From Cenococcum geophilum 1.58 (lineage: Eukaryota; Ascomycota; Dothideomycetes; Gloniales; Gloniaceae), in contig KV748183.1 in the NCBI GenBank assembly GCA_001692895.1, forward strand, positions 2,976,001-3,040,000: a stretch of 64,000 nucleotides of DNA, given 5' to 3'. Position 1 is the stretch's first letter. Each line of letters starts with the position of its first letter. Positions 24,601 through 34,924 of the stretch are shown here, one piece after another. The notes below the pieces were generated by a model. The model was not told the origin of the DNA. It saw nothing but the letters and a program-made list of their open reading frames with translations, and ran no database searches. Position numbers and translations under genes: made by a program.

Positions 24601-25833
24601 ATGGGTAAGTGGAGCTCATGTGGCCTAACGGAGTCCCGAGCTGGAAGCACTGACACATCCGTGAAGAAGAAAAACACCCATCGATAGAGCTGGCCGTAGA
24701 TGAGGTGTCGCCAAGGTCTTCGACATCGTTGCCCCAATGGGAGAAGCCGGATGTCCCTACCCCATCACCGGTCAAAGAGCAACTCATCACTGCATTATGG
24801 ATCCTACTGAATACGGTCGCCACATTGGGACTAATATTCTGTACCAAACGGTGAGTTTCTGCTGGATTATATAGCCCGATCCGGAAAGTACTGAGCGCTT
24901 CCAGTGTGTTCAATGATGCGCAACTGCACTCGTGCCAGCTGCTTGTTGTGATGTGGCACTTTGCCGCCACGGCTACTGTACTCTACGTCGCGACAAGGTC
25001 TCCTTTCAGAGCCTTCAACGCTATCCGGCTGTCTCCATGGGATCTGGCTCCCGTCTGCGCATTCTTTGCTGCCTATGTGATCCTTGGCAACCTCAGTTTG
25101 ACGTACAACTCGATTGGTTTCTACCAGCTGGCTAAAGTTATGACAACGCCTTGTGTCGTACTACTCAATTTCGTGCTCTTCAGGAAGACAATCACGCGCT
25201 ATATGTTAATAGCCATTTTTGCTATATGCATCGGTGTTGCATTAACCGTTCGGAGTTCAGCCGGAACGCAGCTGTTTGGAGTAGTCGTTGCCGTCATGGC
25301 GTTTACCGCTACGGCTTTGTATCAGATCTGGATTGGAAAGAAGATAGAAGATTTTGATGTCTCGCCTCAGCAACTCCTACTAAACCAAGCGCCGCTCTCC
25401 GTCTTGCTTCTAATTCCTTTCGTACCATTTTTCGATGCGGTACCAGACATCCGTAAGTTTTAAGCCTATATGTGATGGCTTCATGATTTTCATCACTGAC
25501 TCTCCTGATAGGCGCTGTTCCTAATGATGTTCTTTGGTCATTGCTTGCATCTGGCACAATGGCGAGTCTGTTCAACCTATCTCAATTTCTCATAATCGGA
25601 AGGACATCCGCATTGACCGTAAGGCAATATGTACGACCACCAGGCAAATGAAATGAAGCTGACTCTTCTATTCCATCTAGTTCAATGTCGTTGGCCACCT
25701 TAAAACCATTCTCATCCTGTCCTTCGGGTGGTATAGCGAGGGAACGATCCTCTCACCAAAAGAAATCTGCGGAATCACCCTCGCGCTGGGAGGTGGATGG
25801 GTATACTCGCACTTGTCACTGTCACGTAAATAG
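24601..25833 (+). CDS. Nucleotide-sugar/triose-phosphate-type transporter (SLC35E3-like, DMT superfamily)
   Basis: Five-exon model: 24601-24604, 24667-24850, 24905-25452, 25512-25618, 25681-25833, giving 331 residues. All introns (62, 54, 59 and 62 nt) have GT..AG ends. The first exon is only ATGG and is inferred from a GTAAGT donor and a CTGAC branch-like site, so the true start is the weak point. A short polar N-terminus is followed by about ten hydrophobic segments. NSIGFYQLAKVMTTPCVVLL and ALYQIWIGKKIEDF are typical of the SLC35E3/DUF250 group, and the end reads GGGWVYSHLSLSRK. Such proteins exchange nucleotide sugars or phosphorylated sugars across the Golgi membrane, but the substrate cannot be told. 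The frame is undamaged, unlike the neighbouring GT8 gene. Confidence 0.85.
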
Positions 25834-27077
25834 ACTGTTTGCCCCTCATATAGGGTAGAATTTCCGGGCCGTCAATGCGCTACAAACTGCGCGAGTAGAA
25901 ATCTCTTGGCTAGAGAGCCTCTACCTCTATAGCCAATCTAGACCTGTAATTAGCGAAAAGATACTGCAAGGCATTTTTTACCTCTCTTAGACATCTTGCA
26001 CATGCCGTGACAAGAACTGAAGTCCGTTCCCCAGCCGCAGCTGTAACCACGCGTACAAAGTACAAAGTCAAGTAACCCTTTTAAGAAATATTCCCGCGCA
26101 TCTTGGCGCACTCCCAACACGCCTGTTCCTGAATGAACTGACCTCTCACAAAGGAATTTAATTCCCCCACTCCTACCTCACATCGCATAATCCTAAATCT
26201 GCAATCCAGTTCCTCCGGCAAAAATCCCCGTCTGGGTAGCGACCAGCAGTGCCGAATGACGTTGTTCGGCAGCCATCACGTGCGACCACCGCCAACCAGG
26301 CCGCCAGGCACACACCCAGGGTGCCTAGCAACTTGCCAGTCACTTGCTTACCTTTTGCAGGTTTGTCTGGTGGCTGGGTGATGCAGAGCTTGTCACCTCA
26401 CAGACACCTATAAGCTCTTAGACGCTCCGTTCTAGAGTACAGGGAGCAGATATGAGCACGTGCTAATCTAACTAACTGAGTTGGGTTAAAATTCTACTAC
26501 GGAGTGTCTGATTTATGAGATAGGCCCAGCACAGGCCAAGAGATCCTTCAAGACAATCCTGTTACTCAGCCTTGCGCGCCACCACACCGCAACCGTTTGC
26601 ATTGTGCGAGGGCCTCGTTCCGGATGACGTTAAGGCTGTGTGGCAGGCTCAGCCACGCTCGTAACGCTCGTTTAGGTTGTTTGAGATGTGGTGAGATGAG
26701 CACCGGGCATGTGCGAGGCGGAGTTGGCGTTTGGCGAGATCCTAGCTGACGAAATGGGTTTTGGAGAAGGTGTGGAGCAGACAGGATAAATACCCTGCTA
26801 GGACGGTGGTTTGTATATGGCATTCATTCGGACAAACATATCCTCTATATCCACTTTCTCTGCAAACCTTCCATAGGTTTAACGTTGAGGAAGCCGACCG
26901 CCCTCTTGTCCTATCACCGCAATTCGATTGGATATCCGAATATCTTTCCTAAGGCGAGAATCTATTTAAGCATACTATTGCGCACACCAAACTAATCACA
27001 AAGTACGACTTCTATCCACAACCATTTTTAAAAATCACTCTCTCACGCTTCGTAGACACTCTACCGCATCTTTCAAA
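25834..27077. other. Intergenic region
   Basis: No gene supported. Short open frames at 26566-26952 lack coding character. A TATTTAAG box at about 26960 and a CA-rich leader lie upstream of the ATG at 27078. Confidence 0.5.
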
Positions 27078-27299
27078 ATGGGCTGCACATCCTCTAAATA
27101 CCAAAGCGACTACCCGCCACCCATGAAGCAGCGACAACGCCGCGGGCGCCGTTATGGCGGAGGTGGCGCTTACGCCAGCGGAGGCTACTATGGCGGTGAC
27201 GGTGGTGGAGGAGGTGGATGGTTTGGCGGTGATGGCGGAGGCGGAGGCGGGGGCGGAGGCGGAGATGGCGGCGGCGGTGGAGGTGGAGGGGGTTGCTGA
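27078..27299 (+). CDS. Small glycine-rich protein with N-myristoylation/palmitoylation motif
   Basis: 73 residues, single exon. The N-terminus MGCTSSKYQ has Gly2, Cys3 and Ser6, a classic dual lipidation signal (myristoyl-Gly plus palmitoyl-Cys). A basic patch follows (KQRQRRGRR), then a tail of about 50 residues that is almost all Gly with a few Asp, Tyr and Trp, and a terminal Cys. The lipid motif plus the basic patch predict anchoring to the inner face of the plasma membrane or endomembranes. The leader (26960-27077) has a TATA-like box and CA-rich tracts typical of fungal promoters, which supports expression. The Gly tail is encoded by GGC/GGT/GGA repeats and may vary in length. I do not know a named family. 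It is not a Src-type kinase despite the similar start. Confidence 0.6.
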   Translation: MGCTSSKYQSDYPPPMKQRQRRGRRYGGGGAYASGGYYGGDGGGGGGWFGGDGGGGGGGGGGDGGGGGGGGGC

Positions 27300-28427
27300 T
27301 GAAGAAGAGGTGAAATGGGTTAAATAGTAGGAGTTACAGTTGTACGTTCTTGTATTTTACTGTCTTGGTGGGGCTATTAGTGGATTTGGTAGTTTAGATT
27401 TATGTACTCTTCTACCTGTTTTAGGGAACGTTCGGTTGCGACTTCAGATTGAATCTGGAGGCTCCAGAATAGAAACTATCCGAAGCTCAAATCTGATTGT
27501 GACGATCATTCGGTCAATCTGACGACTTTCTAATCTGAAGCTCCTCCAGATCGGCAAGCGCGTCAAATCCGCAAGCTATACCGTATATAGAATCTAAATT
27601 AAGGTCTTAGTGTCAGTTCACATCTAGATCTTAAAGCTCCTTCTTTAAACTCCGGATTAAATCTAAAGCTTCGCCCGATTAACGACTCCTCGTGATATGG
27701 CAATCTACCCACCCCAACCGCGACGCTACTGCGGTCACAACTACACGTATTTTATGACGCCCTTATTCTAACTTTTATGATCGCGATAATTCTCCCCCCG
27801 CGTGGCGTTCGTACCTAGTATACTAATATATGGCGAGGCACAAGGTAGACAACGCAATTACTCTAGCTATAAGGCACGACTTCTAAGCGTTACCCGGATA
27901 AAGCTTAAGGTATTTAAGAAGCCCCTTAATTAGCTATAGGAGTACGGTAGCCTTAAGGATATAAAGTCTCTATTAGCGGCTAAGGAGCTCGTAATATTCC
28001 TAATAATATTTAGTAATAAGAAACTTACTTTGGTCTCTACGTTTGGCTAGGCATCTGAGGTGAGGCTCCAGCCCTCGTAAACGCTGAAGACGGTCGGTGG
28101 GTAGGCGTTCGGCAGGATCGGGCTAACTAGGGCAATGGAAAAAATGGAGGACAGAAATCGCTGGCTTAAATATGGGAGCAACGTACTGGCCTCAGCGAAT
28201 AACCTGATGCTTTGGCGACACTAAGAAGAAAGGCCACAACACCTGGGTGTTGTTCCTCAATAAATAGGGTTCGAGCAAAGCTTTGAATATATGCCCTCGC
28301 TAGACTATCTAGAGTATCATAGAGGTGCTGCCGGGGAAGGCATGACGAAAGCGTCTGCATTAGTATTCAAAAAATCTTTTTCAGTTGTAATAATATATTT
28401 AATGTTCAAAAACTTGTGCTCAATAAT
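27300..28427. other. AT-rich decayed DNA, no gene
   Basis: 3' flank of the glycine-rich gene to about 27470, then TA-rich sequence without open frames. A stretch at 27830-28030 looks like a decayed coding region (start MARHKVDNAITLAIRHDF), but it is too short and too broken to name. Confidence 0.5.
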
Positions 28428-28508
28428 TCCTCCGTGGCGCAATCGGTGGCGCGTCCGGCTGTTAAGCTTGCTACATCAACCGGAAGGTCGACAGTTCGGT
28501 TCGTAAGG
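28428..28508 (+). pseudogene. tRNA-Asn(GTT)-like relic with a 14-nt intron
   Basis: The 5' half fits a tRNA. A 7-nt acceptor strand starts at 28428, followed by T8-G9, D stem GCGC/GCGC, and anticodon stem TCCGG (28454-28458) pairing perfectly with CCGGA (28480-28484). The loop is CTGTTA plus A, with anticodon GTT at 28461-28463. A 14-nt intron (28465-28478) follows position 37, the canonical place. The 3' part fails: the T stem does not pair and the acceptor 3' strand does not match the 5' strand. So it is a decayed gene or a tRNA-derived SINE head rather than a working tRNA. Confidence 0.55.
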
Positions 28509-28678
28509 TCAAAAAAACTTTTCCTTCAAACAGAACTAATAAATATTGCAGATCCTGTCCGGGGGAGATTTCTTTTTGGGGCAATTTTGTTCATCCCTTT
28601 TTATGTATACGTCCTATTATTCTACTACCGCGCGGTTGGATACGATGAGAAAAACCTTCCACATCAAAGCAAAATTCA

Positions 28679-28763
28679 CAGCTCAGTGGCACGGTCGCTC
28701 TCGTCATAACAAAGAAGTTTTTGATCAGCCGATCAGTACCCGCCTTGAGAGAGTTCGAGCCTC
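28679..28763 (+). other. Pol III A-box and B-box pair (tRNA-like)
   Basis: AGCTCAGTGGCACGGTCG (28679-28696) resembles an A box, and GAGTTCGAGCCTC (28751-28763) resembles a B box. The spacing would allow an intron of about 37 nt after a possible CAT anticodon. The D stem does not pair, so I do not call a tRNA. It lies only 170 bp from the tRNA-Asn-like relic. Confidence 0.3.
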
Positions 28764-29149
28764 GGGGAGTTGCTAGTGTTGAAATATGCCTCGAAGTCAT
28801 AAGCCATGTTTAGATCCTTTCCCGGTCTTTCCTACTAATTTCTTAATATTCCTTCGCGCGTTCATAAATCCTTGCCTACCCGCACCTTCACAAATTCTTC
28901 ACGAATTCTTCGCTGTACTGCTAATTTAATATCCGCAACACTATATATTTACAGCTCCTGGCGAGCTAATTTACTCATACTTAATATCTAATCCTTCTCC
29001 TATCACACGCTCTCTTCCCTTTCTATATTCCTCTAATACTCTACTCTCACATTCTCCTACCGCTTTCTTTAAATTCATTAGCGGGATCCATTATACGTCA
29101 CAATTCCTAACTTAACACTCCTAACCCAAATAAAACTAAATTCTTAAAC
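28764..29149. other. Spacer
   Basis: TC-rich, AT-rich DNA without an open frame. Nothing recognised. Confidence 0.5.
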
Positions 29150-30190
29150 TCCAACCACGCCTTAAAATAGGCCCCCCAAACCCCGTCTAGAGCATTAACC
29201 CCAACTTCCGCGCCGCCATCTAATGCGCGCCCGCTGCCCAAAGAACAAGCGCCAACGGTAATACCACCAGCTACGACATCGAGGGGCAAATCGAGCAGAT
29301 CATCCGACGCGGCGCGGGCATTGGCCAGCAGCCAGTCTGGAAAGGAAACCAGCTAGCCATCAGCGACCACACCATCACAGGCGAGCCCGAGCTGCCGCTC
29401 GACGACAGCGAGCTCGAGAGGCAAGCAGCTTCCACCGGGCCAGGACCCATCGGACCCGTAGTCCGGGAGACGATCAAGGCAGTCGCAGGCGACGACGACG
29501 CCTCCACAGGCGCCGAGGAGCCTCTGGATTCCTCCCCAGCTCCTCCTCCTCTCCTCCTCCTCCTGCCGCAGCAGCTTATCCGCAGCACGACGCCTACGAC
29601 TCCGCGCGCCCCGCGCGACCCTCCCCCGCCCCAGCTCCCGCGGCTTCCTCGCCGCCAAAGCGTGCGCCGGCGCCCCGCCTTACGTCTGCACAGCGCGGTC
29701 CTGCTAGCTGCGCCGCCCGTCCTTCACGCTCTCCTCCTCGGTCTCGCTCTGCGCGCACCAGTGGCTGTAGCTGCGCTATGCGGCCCCGGACCCGGCGAAC
29801 GCGCGCGGGACGTGGTGGCTCGAGTGCGCGGAGCGGTATCCAGACTTCGAGATCGGGATGCGGTGTCTGAGCCGGTGCGCGCCGCACGACGCCGAGGCGC
29901 GGTGTGCGGGGCAGGCGGCGCGCGTGGTGTATGACCTTGAGGCGGAGGGCAAGCGGGCCAAGGTCAAGAGGTCGCTCGAGGACAAGGCAATGCTTTAGGC
30001 CAACGGACCGCTCGCGGAGGAGTCACTCGCGGAGGCTTCCGCTAGGGCCGAAGCATTTATCAAATTACTGGGGCCTCCAGCGGCGGAGCCAACTCGTTCG
30101 CAGGCTTTGGAAACGACGACAAACATGNCGGGGCGGGAGGCGCTGGTAACGGCGTAGATGATGAAGACGGTGACGATGATGATAGCTTCT
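29150..30190 (+). pseudogene. Broken GC-rich host gene of unknown family
   Basis: Coherent protein-like pieces lie on the plus strand. The first runs IGPPNPV, stop, SINPNFRAAI, stop, CAPAAQRTSANGNTTSYDIE, GQIEQIIRRGAGIGQQPVWK, and on to PLDDSELERQ and GPVVRETIKAVAGDDD. A Pro/Ala-rich linker follows in another frame, then ARGTWWLECAERYPDFEIGM and RCLSRCAPHDAEARCAGQAA, a charged helix and KAML, stop, ANGPLAEESLAEASARAEAF. A Gly-rich part and an acidic end (DDEDGDDDDSF) close it at about 30190. Four in-frame stops are TAG or TAA where one C would restore CAG or CAA, the RIP-type C-to-T change. Frame shifts also occur, and one N lies at 30127. Two Cys pairs near WWLECAERYP could be a metal site. 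I do not recognise the family. Confidence 0.5.
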
Positions 30191-31185
30191 AGGTAGCAAT
30201 CCCGATGGGTTCAGGGGTGGGGACTATGCTCTCATGAGGCGTGGATAGATGTTTTCCCAGCGGGCCGGCGGTAGATACTGGATTTTGGCACAATGCCATC
30301 TCCATAGTAGGCGAGACCGACTCTTGAACTGTGCATAGAACCGTGCTGCATTTATGTAGTTGAAACTTAGGTAACCTACCTTGCTTAATTTTGCTATAGA
30401 TAAATTCCTAATATCGCAGCTTATGCGTGATCAGTGGTTTCTTGGTTTGGAGAGGTATCCAGCTTGCTGAGGGTGGGTGGGAAATAACACAACCCTATTC
30501 GAGGGAAAATCGCGCACCGCACTGCAATTTTAGCGTACTCGAGGCAATCGCTCCATTTAGTCATCCGCAACACACTGCCACAGCCATTCAGCCACTGAAA
30601 CGAAGCCTGCACAGCCACCAACCAGGCCACCATTCCTCATACCGAGCAGAAGTCACCGCATAAGCAAGAATTGGACACCGAGCAGCACTAGACACGCCCA
30701 CCTAACTCCATTAAATAATTCTAGCAACACCTCCATACTACCCATACAACGCAAAATCCCCGCCAATCGGAGCCTCGCTCCAATCCCGCATTTTTTGCAA
30801 AACAACACCTACTGCCCCCCCCAAAAGCCCCAACACTCAGCAAGAGAAAAGCAGTTCAAAAAGCGCCAAAGAGTCAAACATGTCCGTAGCTCCAAACCCA
30901 GGTTTAAAGCGTATTTAAAAAAAAGGCGGTGGAAAAGAAAAAGGGTGGGATTGATTAACAGATACAAGAACAGAATTTTCGTCAGTCCTGGGTGGTCTAA
31001 TTATAACGTCCGTGTGCGTTTGGAGGCTAGAGATGCTAGGTCGTTTCTTCTTCCGCTCTTAACGCTGAGCGTGGATAAAGACCTGTGAGGGCCGTACATA
31101 AGGACCCATGCGCGGTACCGCACGGGTGGGCTTGAGGAGCTCGACTCCTCAATGCGAGAATAGGGATCATGGGCGAATAAAGAGA
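30191..31185. other. Intergenic region between the broken gene and the GDP-mannose transporter
   Basis: About 1 kb. Short open frames (30421-30663, 30795-31088) show no domain and are probably chance. A C8 run lies at 30812-30821, and the part nearest 31185 would hold the transporter's 3' UTR. Confidence 0.5.
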
Positions 31186-32498
31186 TCATGACTTGAAGCT
31201 GTCCCGCATGCTCTGGCTGCTGGCGCNCATGGGCGGGTTGGCGGTGGGGAGGGTGTCCTTGGGCTTGTTGTTTTGGCGGACCTTGGCGAGGGCATAGACG
31301 ATGCCGCTGACGAAGCCGACGAAGATGGCTGAGACGCTGCCAAATGTGACGGGTGCGTCGAAGAAGACGAGGCCAGAAACGGCGATAGGGAGCTTGTTCA
31401 GAGCACCGACCATCGAGTATGTTGTTGAGGAGGTCACGCGGACACACCAGGCAGAGGTGTAGGAGATGAAGACGGAGGAGAGGCCAGAGAAGATCATGGC
31501 GAGGATGAGATTGTTTCTTTGCGCAGCGGGGAAGTTCTTGGAGAGGTTCTCCGAAGACCAGTCCTCAATGAAGAGAGAGGCGACAAGGAGGATCGGGATG
31601 GTGAGGAGGTTGTTGTAGTACATGGCTAATTCATGTCAATGTCTTGCTTTCAATCTGGAAAACCATGAACTTACTGTCGAAGTCCTTGAAGTTGGTCAAC
31701 TTTATCCTCTTTCTCATGCCCAAGACGTAGGTTGCAGTGCAGAAGCAGTTAAACATCATCCAAAGATATCCGGCATTCAGCGTCGAGATAGCGCTGGTAG
31801 CCTCGCTGGTAGCTTCTCCAAAGCTTGCCAATGCATGCTGAATATCCGCCCATGCTGCAATGATGGAGCTGAAGACCATCAACCCAAAGGAGAACAAGGC
31901 CATCGGTGTGACGGATCCACCGAACCAGAGCACCTCACCATATGCAATGAGTATAATTGTAAGATTTTTGAAAATGGTGTACACCGGAATCGAAAGAAAC
32001 TTCAACGCTTTTGTGCTCGTGTAGATCATACCAATAAGGAGGAGAGAAATTGGAAACCCTGGACATGTTAGATTGGGGCTTTTCTAGAATTTAGGGGGAA
32101 ACACACATTTTTTGGCCTCATCACTATTGAAATCCCTATACGTAATTACGCCAGCAGATTTACAGCTCTGAATAGCAATAACACAAACCACAGACTGTGT
32201 ATCTGTTAGTATACCATAAAACTCCCCGCGGAGTACCGAAACCTACCTGAACACACAACAAGAAGAAATTGAGGTTGAAATCCAAGCCGGACAATACATA
32301 TTTATTCGTGACTGTCATCAAAATGGACGAAACGCAGTAAGATATGACCGGCAGTATAGGGCTCTCAGCGACGGAGTAATGTGAAGCTGAGCGTCGCGGC
32401 GTAGAGGGCTTCATGGGTGACGAGGCGCGGTCGAAGCTCGACTCTTTGCGGTCGCCCATATCAATGGCGTATTCCTCCCTCTTCTTATCGTCTGCCAT
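31186..32498 (-). CDS. VRG4: GDP-mannose transporter (Vrg4/GmtA type)
   Basis: Four exons on the minus strand: 32498-32247, 32194-32107, 32058-31675, 31625-31186, giving 387 residues. Introns are 52, 48 and 49 nt, all GT..AG and all frame-preserving. The N-terminus ([10 protein letters not shown]) is polar and Ser-rich. About ten membrane segments follow, with the family signatures [13 protein letters not shown] and GALNK (residues about 315-319), the GDP-mannose recognition motif of fungal Vrg4 proteins. The tail (NNKPKD) is basic and cytosolic. It imports GDP-mannose into the Golgi lumen in exchange for GMP, feeding mannan and glycolipid synthesis. It is intact apart from one N (codon near 31227). 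Its start faces the Plp1-like gene across a 554-bp shared upstream region. Confidence 0.95.
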
Positions 32499-33052
32499 GT
32501 TGTCGAGGAGGAATGTCTAGAGGTGAAGTAAGGGGTTGTGCTACTCAGGCTGATGAAGCACGACGTTGCAGCTGGGCCTAAACAAGGGAGTGGACGGCGC
32601 GCCGGATATAATGCACAAGAAGTGTTCAGAAGGGGCAGGTGAGGAGGTAACAGGGGAGGAGAGTAAAGTGAAGATGTAGAAATCGGTGGTTGTTGCTTGA
32701 CGAAAGCATTTGCTTCTTTGGCCAAATTTCCCATTCGCGAAGCGGCAGAGCCCCCTAGTTAAGCCTCGTAATCATCCCTGTAATCAAAGGATTATCTTGA
32801 TCATATCAACCACTTGCCGCGTACAGTTCCTGAGATTTAATGCATGTCTATCCGCCTCAGAAATTGCCTATGGGTCCCTACTTATATTATCGAGCCATCA
32901 AAATAATGCTCTTCAAAATTCACTGCCATCTGGACTTGGACGTTGAACTTCGCGTGCCCTAGCGTCCCTCCATCAAGATTTCTCTCGGCGCAGATCATCC
33001 CCATCCACACCAAAATTAATGTCCGGCCGCAATCATCTCCACTCAGCAAAGC
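32499..33052. promoter_or_regulatory. Divergent upstream region of VRG4 and PLP1
   Basis: 554 bp between two start codons facing away from each other. The VRG4 side is TC-rich on the coding strand, as fungal leaders often are. No specific operator was recognised. Confidence 0.5.
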
Positions 33053-33784
33053 ATGGCTGAGCTCGATCCCAAGGTCGCCCGCGTCGTCGATCGTGCCACC
33101 CACGACGATGATTCAGACGAAGATGCCCTTATTGCTGCGCTTGAAGACGATTCCGAGTTAGATGCTTTCCGCGAGCAGCGTCTGCAGCAGCTCCATGCTG
33201 AGTTTAGTCGCGCGAAGGAAATGCGGGCGACGGAACATGGCACATATGCAGAGATCAAGGATGAGAAGGCTCTGATGGATATAACTACCAGCACGAAATT
33301 CTGCGTGGTGCATTTCTTCAAGCCAGATTTCAATCGGTGTAGGATTATGGATGGCCATTTGGAGGTTAGTATTTGGGCTTTTTAGTATGACAAGAAGTCA
33401 AAGCCCAACCCGAGTGAACTTATAGAGTTGAGCTTGTGCTAATTGCATTCATCGTAGAATCTCGTCCCAAGCCACTATGAAACTCGCTTTCTTCGCATTA
33501 ATGTCGAAAACGCGCCATTCCTTGTTACGAAATTAAAAGTGCAGGTTCTCCCCTGTGTCCTAGCATTCATAGACGGGATTAGTGTTGATAGGATAGTCGG
33601 GTTTGAAGGGCTTGGGCGGAGCGCCGACATGTTCACTACACGGGATTTGGAGGCGAGACTGCTGCGAGCGAACGTGTTGGCTAGGGCTAAGATAGCAAAT
33701 GAGGACGGGTCGCAGTATGCCCAGACTGGCGGGAAGACTAAGAATGCGGCAAAGGTTGAGGACGACGATGATGACTGGGATTGA
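33053..33784 (+). CDS. PLP1: Phosducin-like thioredoxin-fold protein (Plp1/TXNDC9)
   Basis: Two exons (33053-33364 and 33458-33784) with a 93-nt GT..AG intron give 212 residues. The N-terminus is acidic and helical (THDDDSDEDALIAALEDD). A thioredoxin-like domain starts near residue 80: KFCVVHFFKPDFNRCRIMD, then NVENAPFLVTKLKVQVLPCV with the conserved cis-Pro loop, and FIDGISVDRIVGFEGLG. The redox CxxC is absent, as in the Plp1/TXNDC9 group, which assists the CCT chaperonin in folding tubulin and actin. The end is acidic (VEDDDDDWD). The start ATG follows a CA-rich leader, and the gene shares its upstream region with VRG4. The frame is clean. Confidence 0.92.
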
Positions 33785-34393
33785 TATTGGAGTTAGTGAG
33801 TTTGACAATGTGGCTGCATGATTCCGTCCGAACAGGAGCAAGAAGCCGCCTCCTGAGTGAACGCTATCAGAACAATACCTTTCCGACTACCAGGCAAACA
33901 AAGCCGATGCTCAAACTAGCTTCGGTCTCCCACACACGAGCATCACAGGATGCCTTAGGGCATCAGAATGTGGGATAGCAATAACGGTGGACTTTCGATG
34001 ATGCCACCGATTAGCTCTTAACGAAGATTGCAGGGCGAAGAAGAGAACTGGTCCAACTAACGACTTCATTTCACGACATCGTGGCTCGGGAAGAAGCATA
34101 AAAAGTAGAAAACCATTGATATGACTACCTAGTCCTAGGGAATATTACAAACGCCTCAAATCATGAGAACCAAAGAACGCTTCAACTAATTATGCTCCTG
34201 ATAGCAATCCCGAAGTGATAGAAGTGGAATCCAGCCAACTGTACCTTCTTGAAAGTTTCACCAAACAAATGCTCTGTCGTACAAACGGGAGGAGACATTG
34301 ACACCTGAGATAGGTAACGTGCCATTAATCGTCCGCATGACCCTACGTAAGCCAGGATACCCTCGTAACACCCTGCCTTCAACAAATATGTCC
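33785..34393. other. Intergenic region
   Basis: About 600 bp between two convergent genes. Overlapping short frames only. Confidence 0.5.
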
Positions 34394-34924
34394 TCATCCG
34401 GGATGGAAGCAAGACGTTTCAGGAGACTTTGAAGAATCTGAGGAGATCGTAGATTTGGTGTCGGGAACAGTCGATTCGTTGTCTAATTTGCTTCGGGAGC
34501 TCCTAGACGAGAATGCTTTCAAAATTCTTCGACGAAGGACATCGAGACTACTGTGCGGAAGGGATCCATTATCAAGCGGCTCCGATGACCTGCTCTCGAC
34601 GTGATTGCCAGCACCTCCGATACCGACGTGATAAGCAGCTGGTGGATTACGCGGGACGGCTCGTTCTTGCATAGCTTCTCTGTATAGACTGAGGCTTGAC
34701 CGATCGGAAGCATGATGTATGTTACCAATACCACCAATACCACTCGAAAAGGAGCCAGATCGTGGTGTTATGATTTGGGGGACAGGAGGAGCGGCTGGAA
34801 CGGTGCTTGCTTTGTGGTAGTTGCCTGCCCCTCCTCTTCCAGAGCGAAGATATGTCTGGCTCTCAGTGTTGTCGACTAGAGAGGAGGTGCTACTTGTGCA
34901 GGAAGAGTGTGTGAAAAGAGCCAT
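34394..34924 (-). CDS. DUF3602 protein with GxGGxGN repeats
   Basis: 176 residues in one exon from ATG 34924. Three copies of the family repeat are visible: GRGGAGNYH (about residue 30), GIGGIGNIH (about 62) and GIGGAGNHV (about 101). The rest is Ser/Pro-rich and disordered, with a basic stretch (LRRRILKAFSSRSSRSKL) near residue 135. This repeat defines the fungal DUF3602 family (Par32-like). S. cerevisiae Par32 is a TORC1-linked phosphoprotein affecting ammonium transporters; applying that role here is inference. The upstream 250 bp is ordinary spacer. No introns or damage were seen. Confidence 0.8.
   Translation of the reverse strand: MALFTHSSCTSSTSSLVDNTESQTYLRSGRGGAGNYHKASTVPAAPPVPQIITPRSGSFSSGIGGIGNIHHASDRSSLSLYREAMQERAVPRNPPAAYHVGIGGAGNHVESRSSEPLDNGSLPHSSLDVLRRRILKAFSSRSSRSKLDNESTVPDTKSTISSDSSKSPETSCFHPG

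Noticed and set aside
24546-24970. Minus-strand frames over the transporter 5' end
   Set aside because: They are antisense to a well-supported multi-exon gene.
28679-28763. A second tRNA gene (CAT anticodon)
   Set aside because: The A and B boxes fit, but the D stem and acceptor do not pair.
29594-29934. Arg/Ala-rich open frames on both strands
   Set aside because: High GC removes stop codons in all frames. The composition is that of shadow frames over a broken gene on the plus strand.
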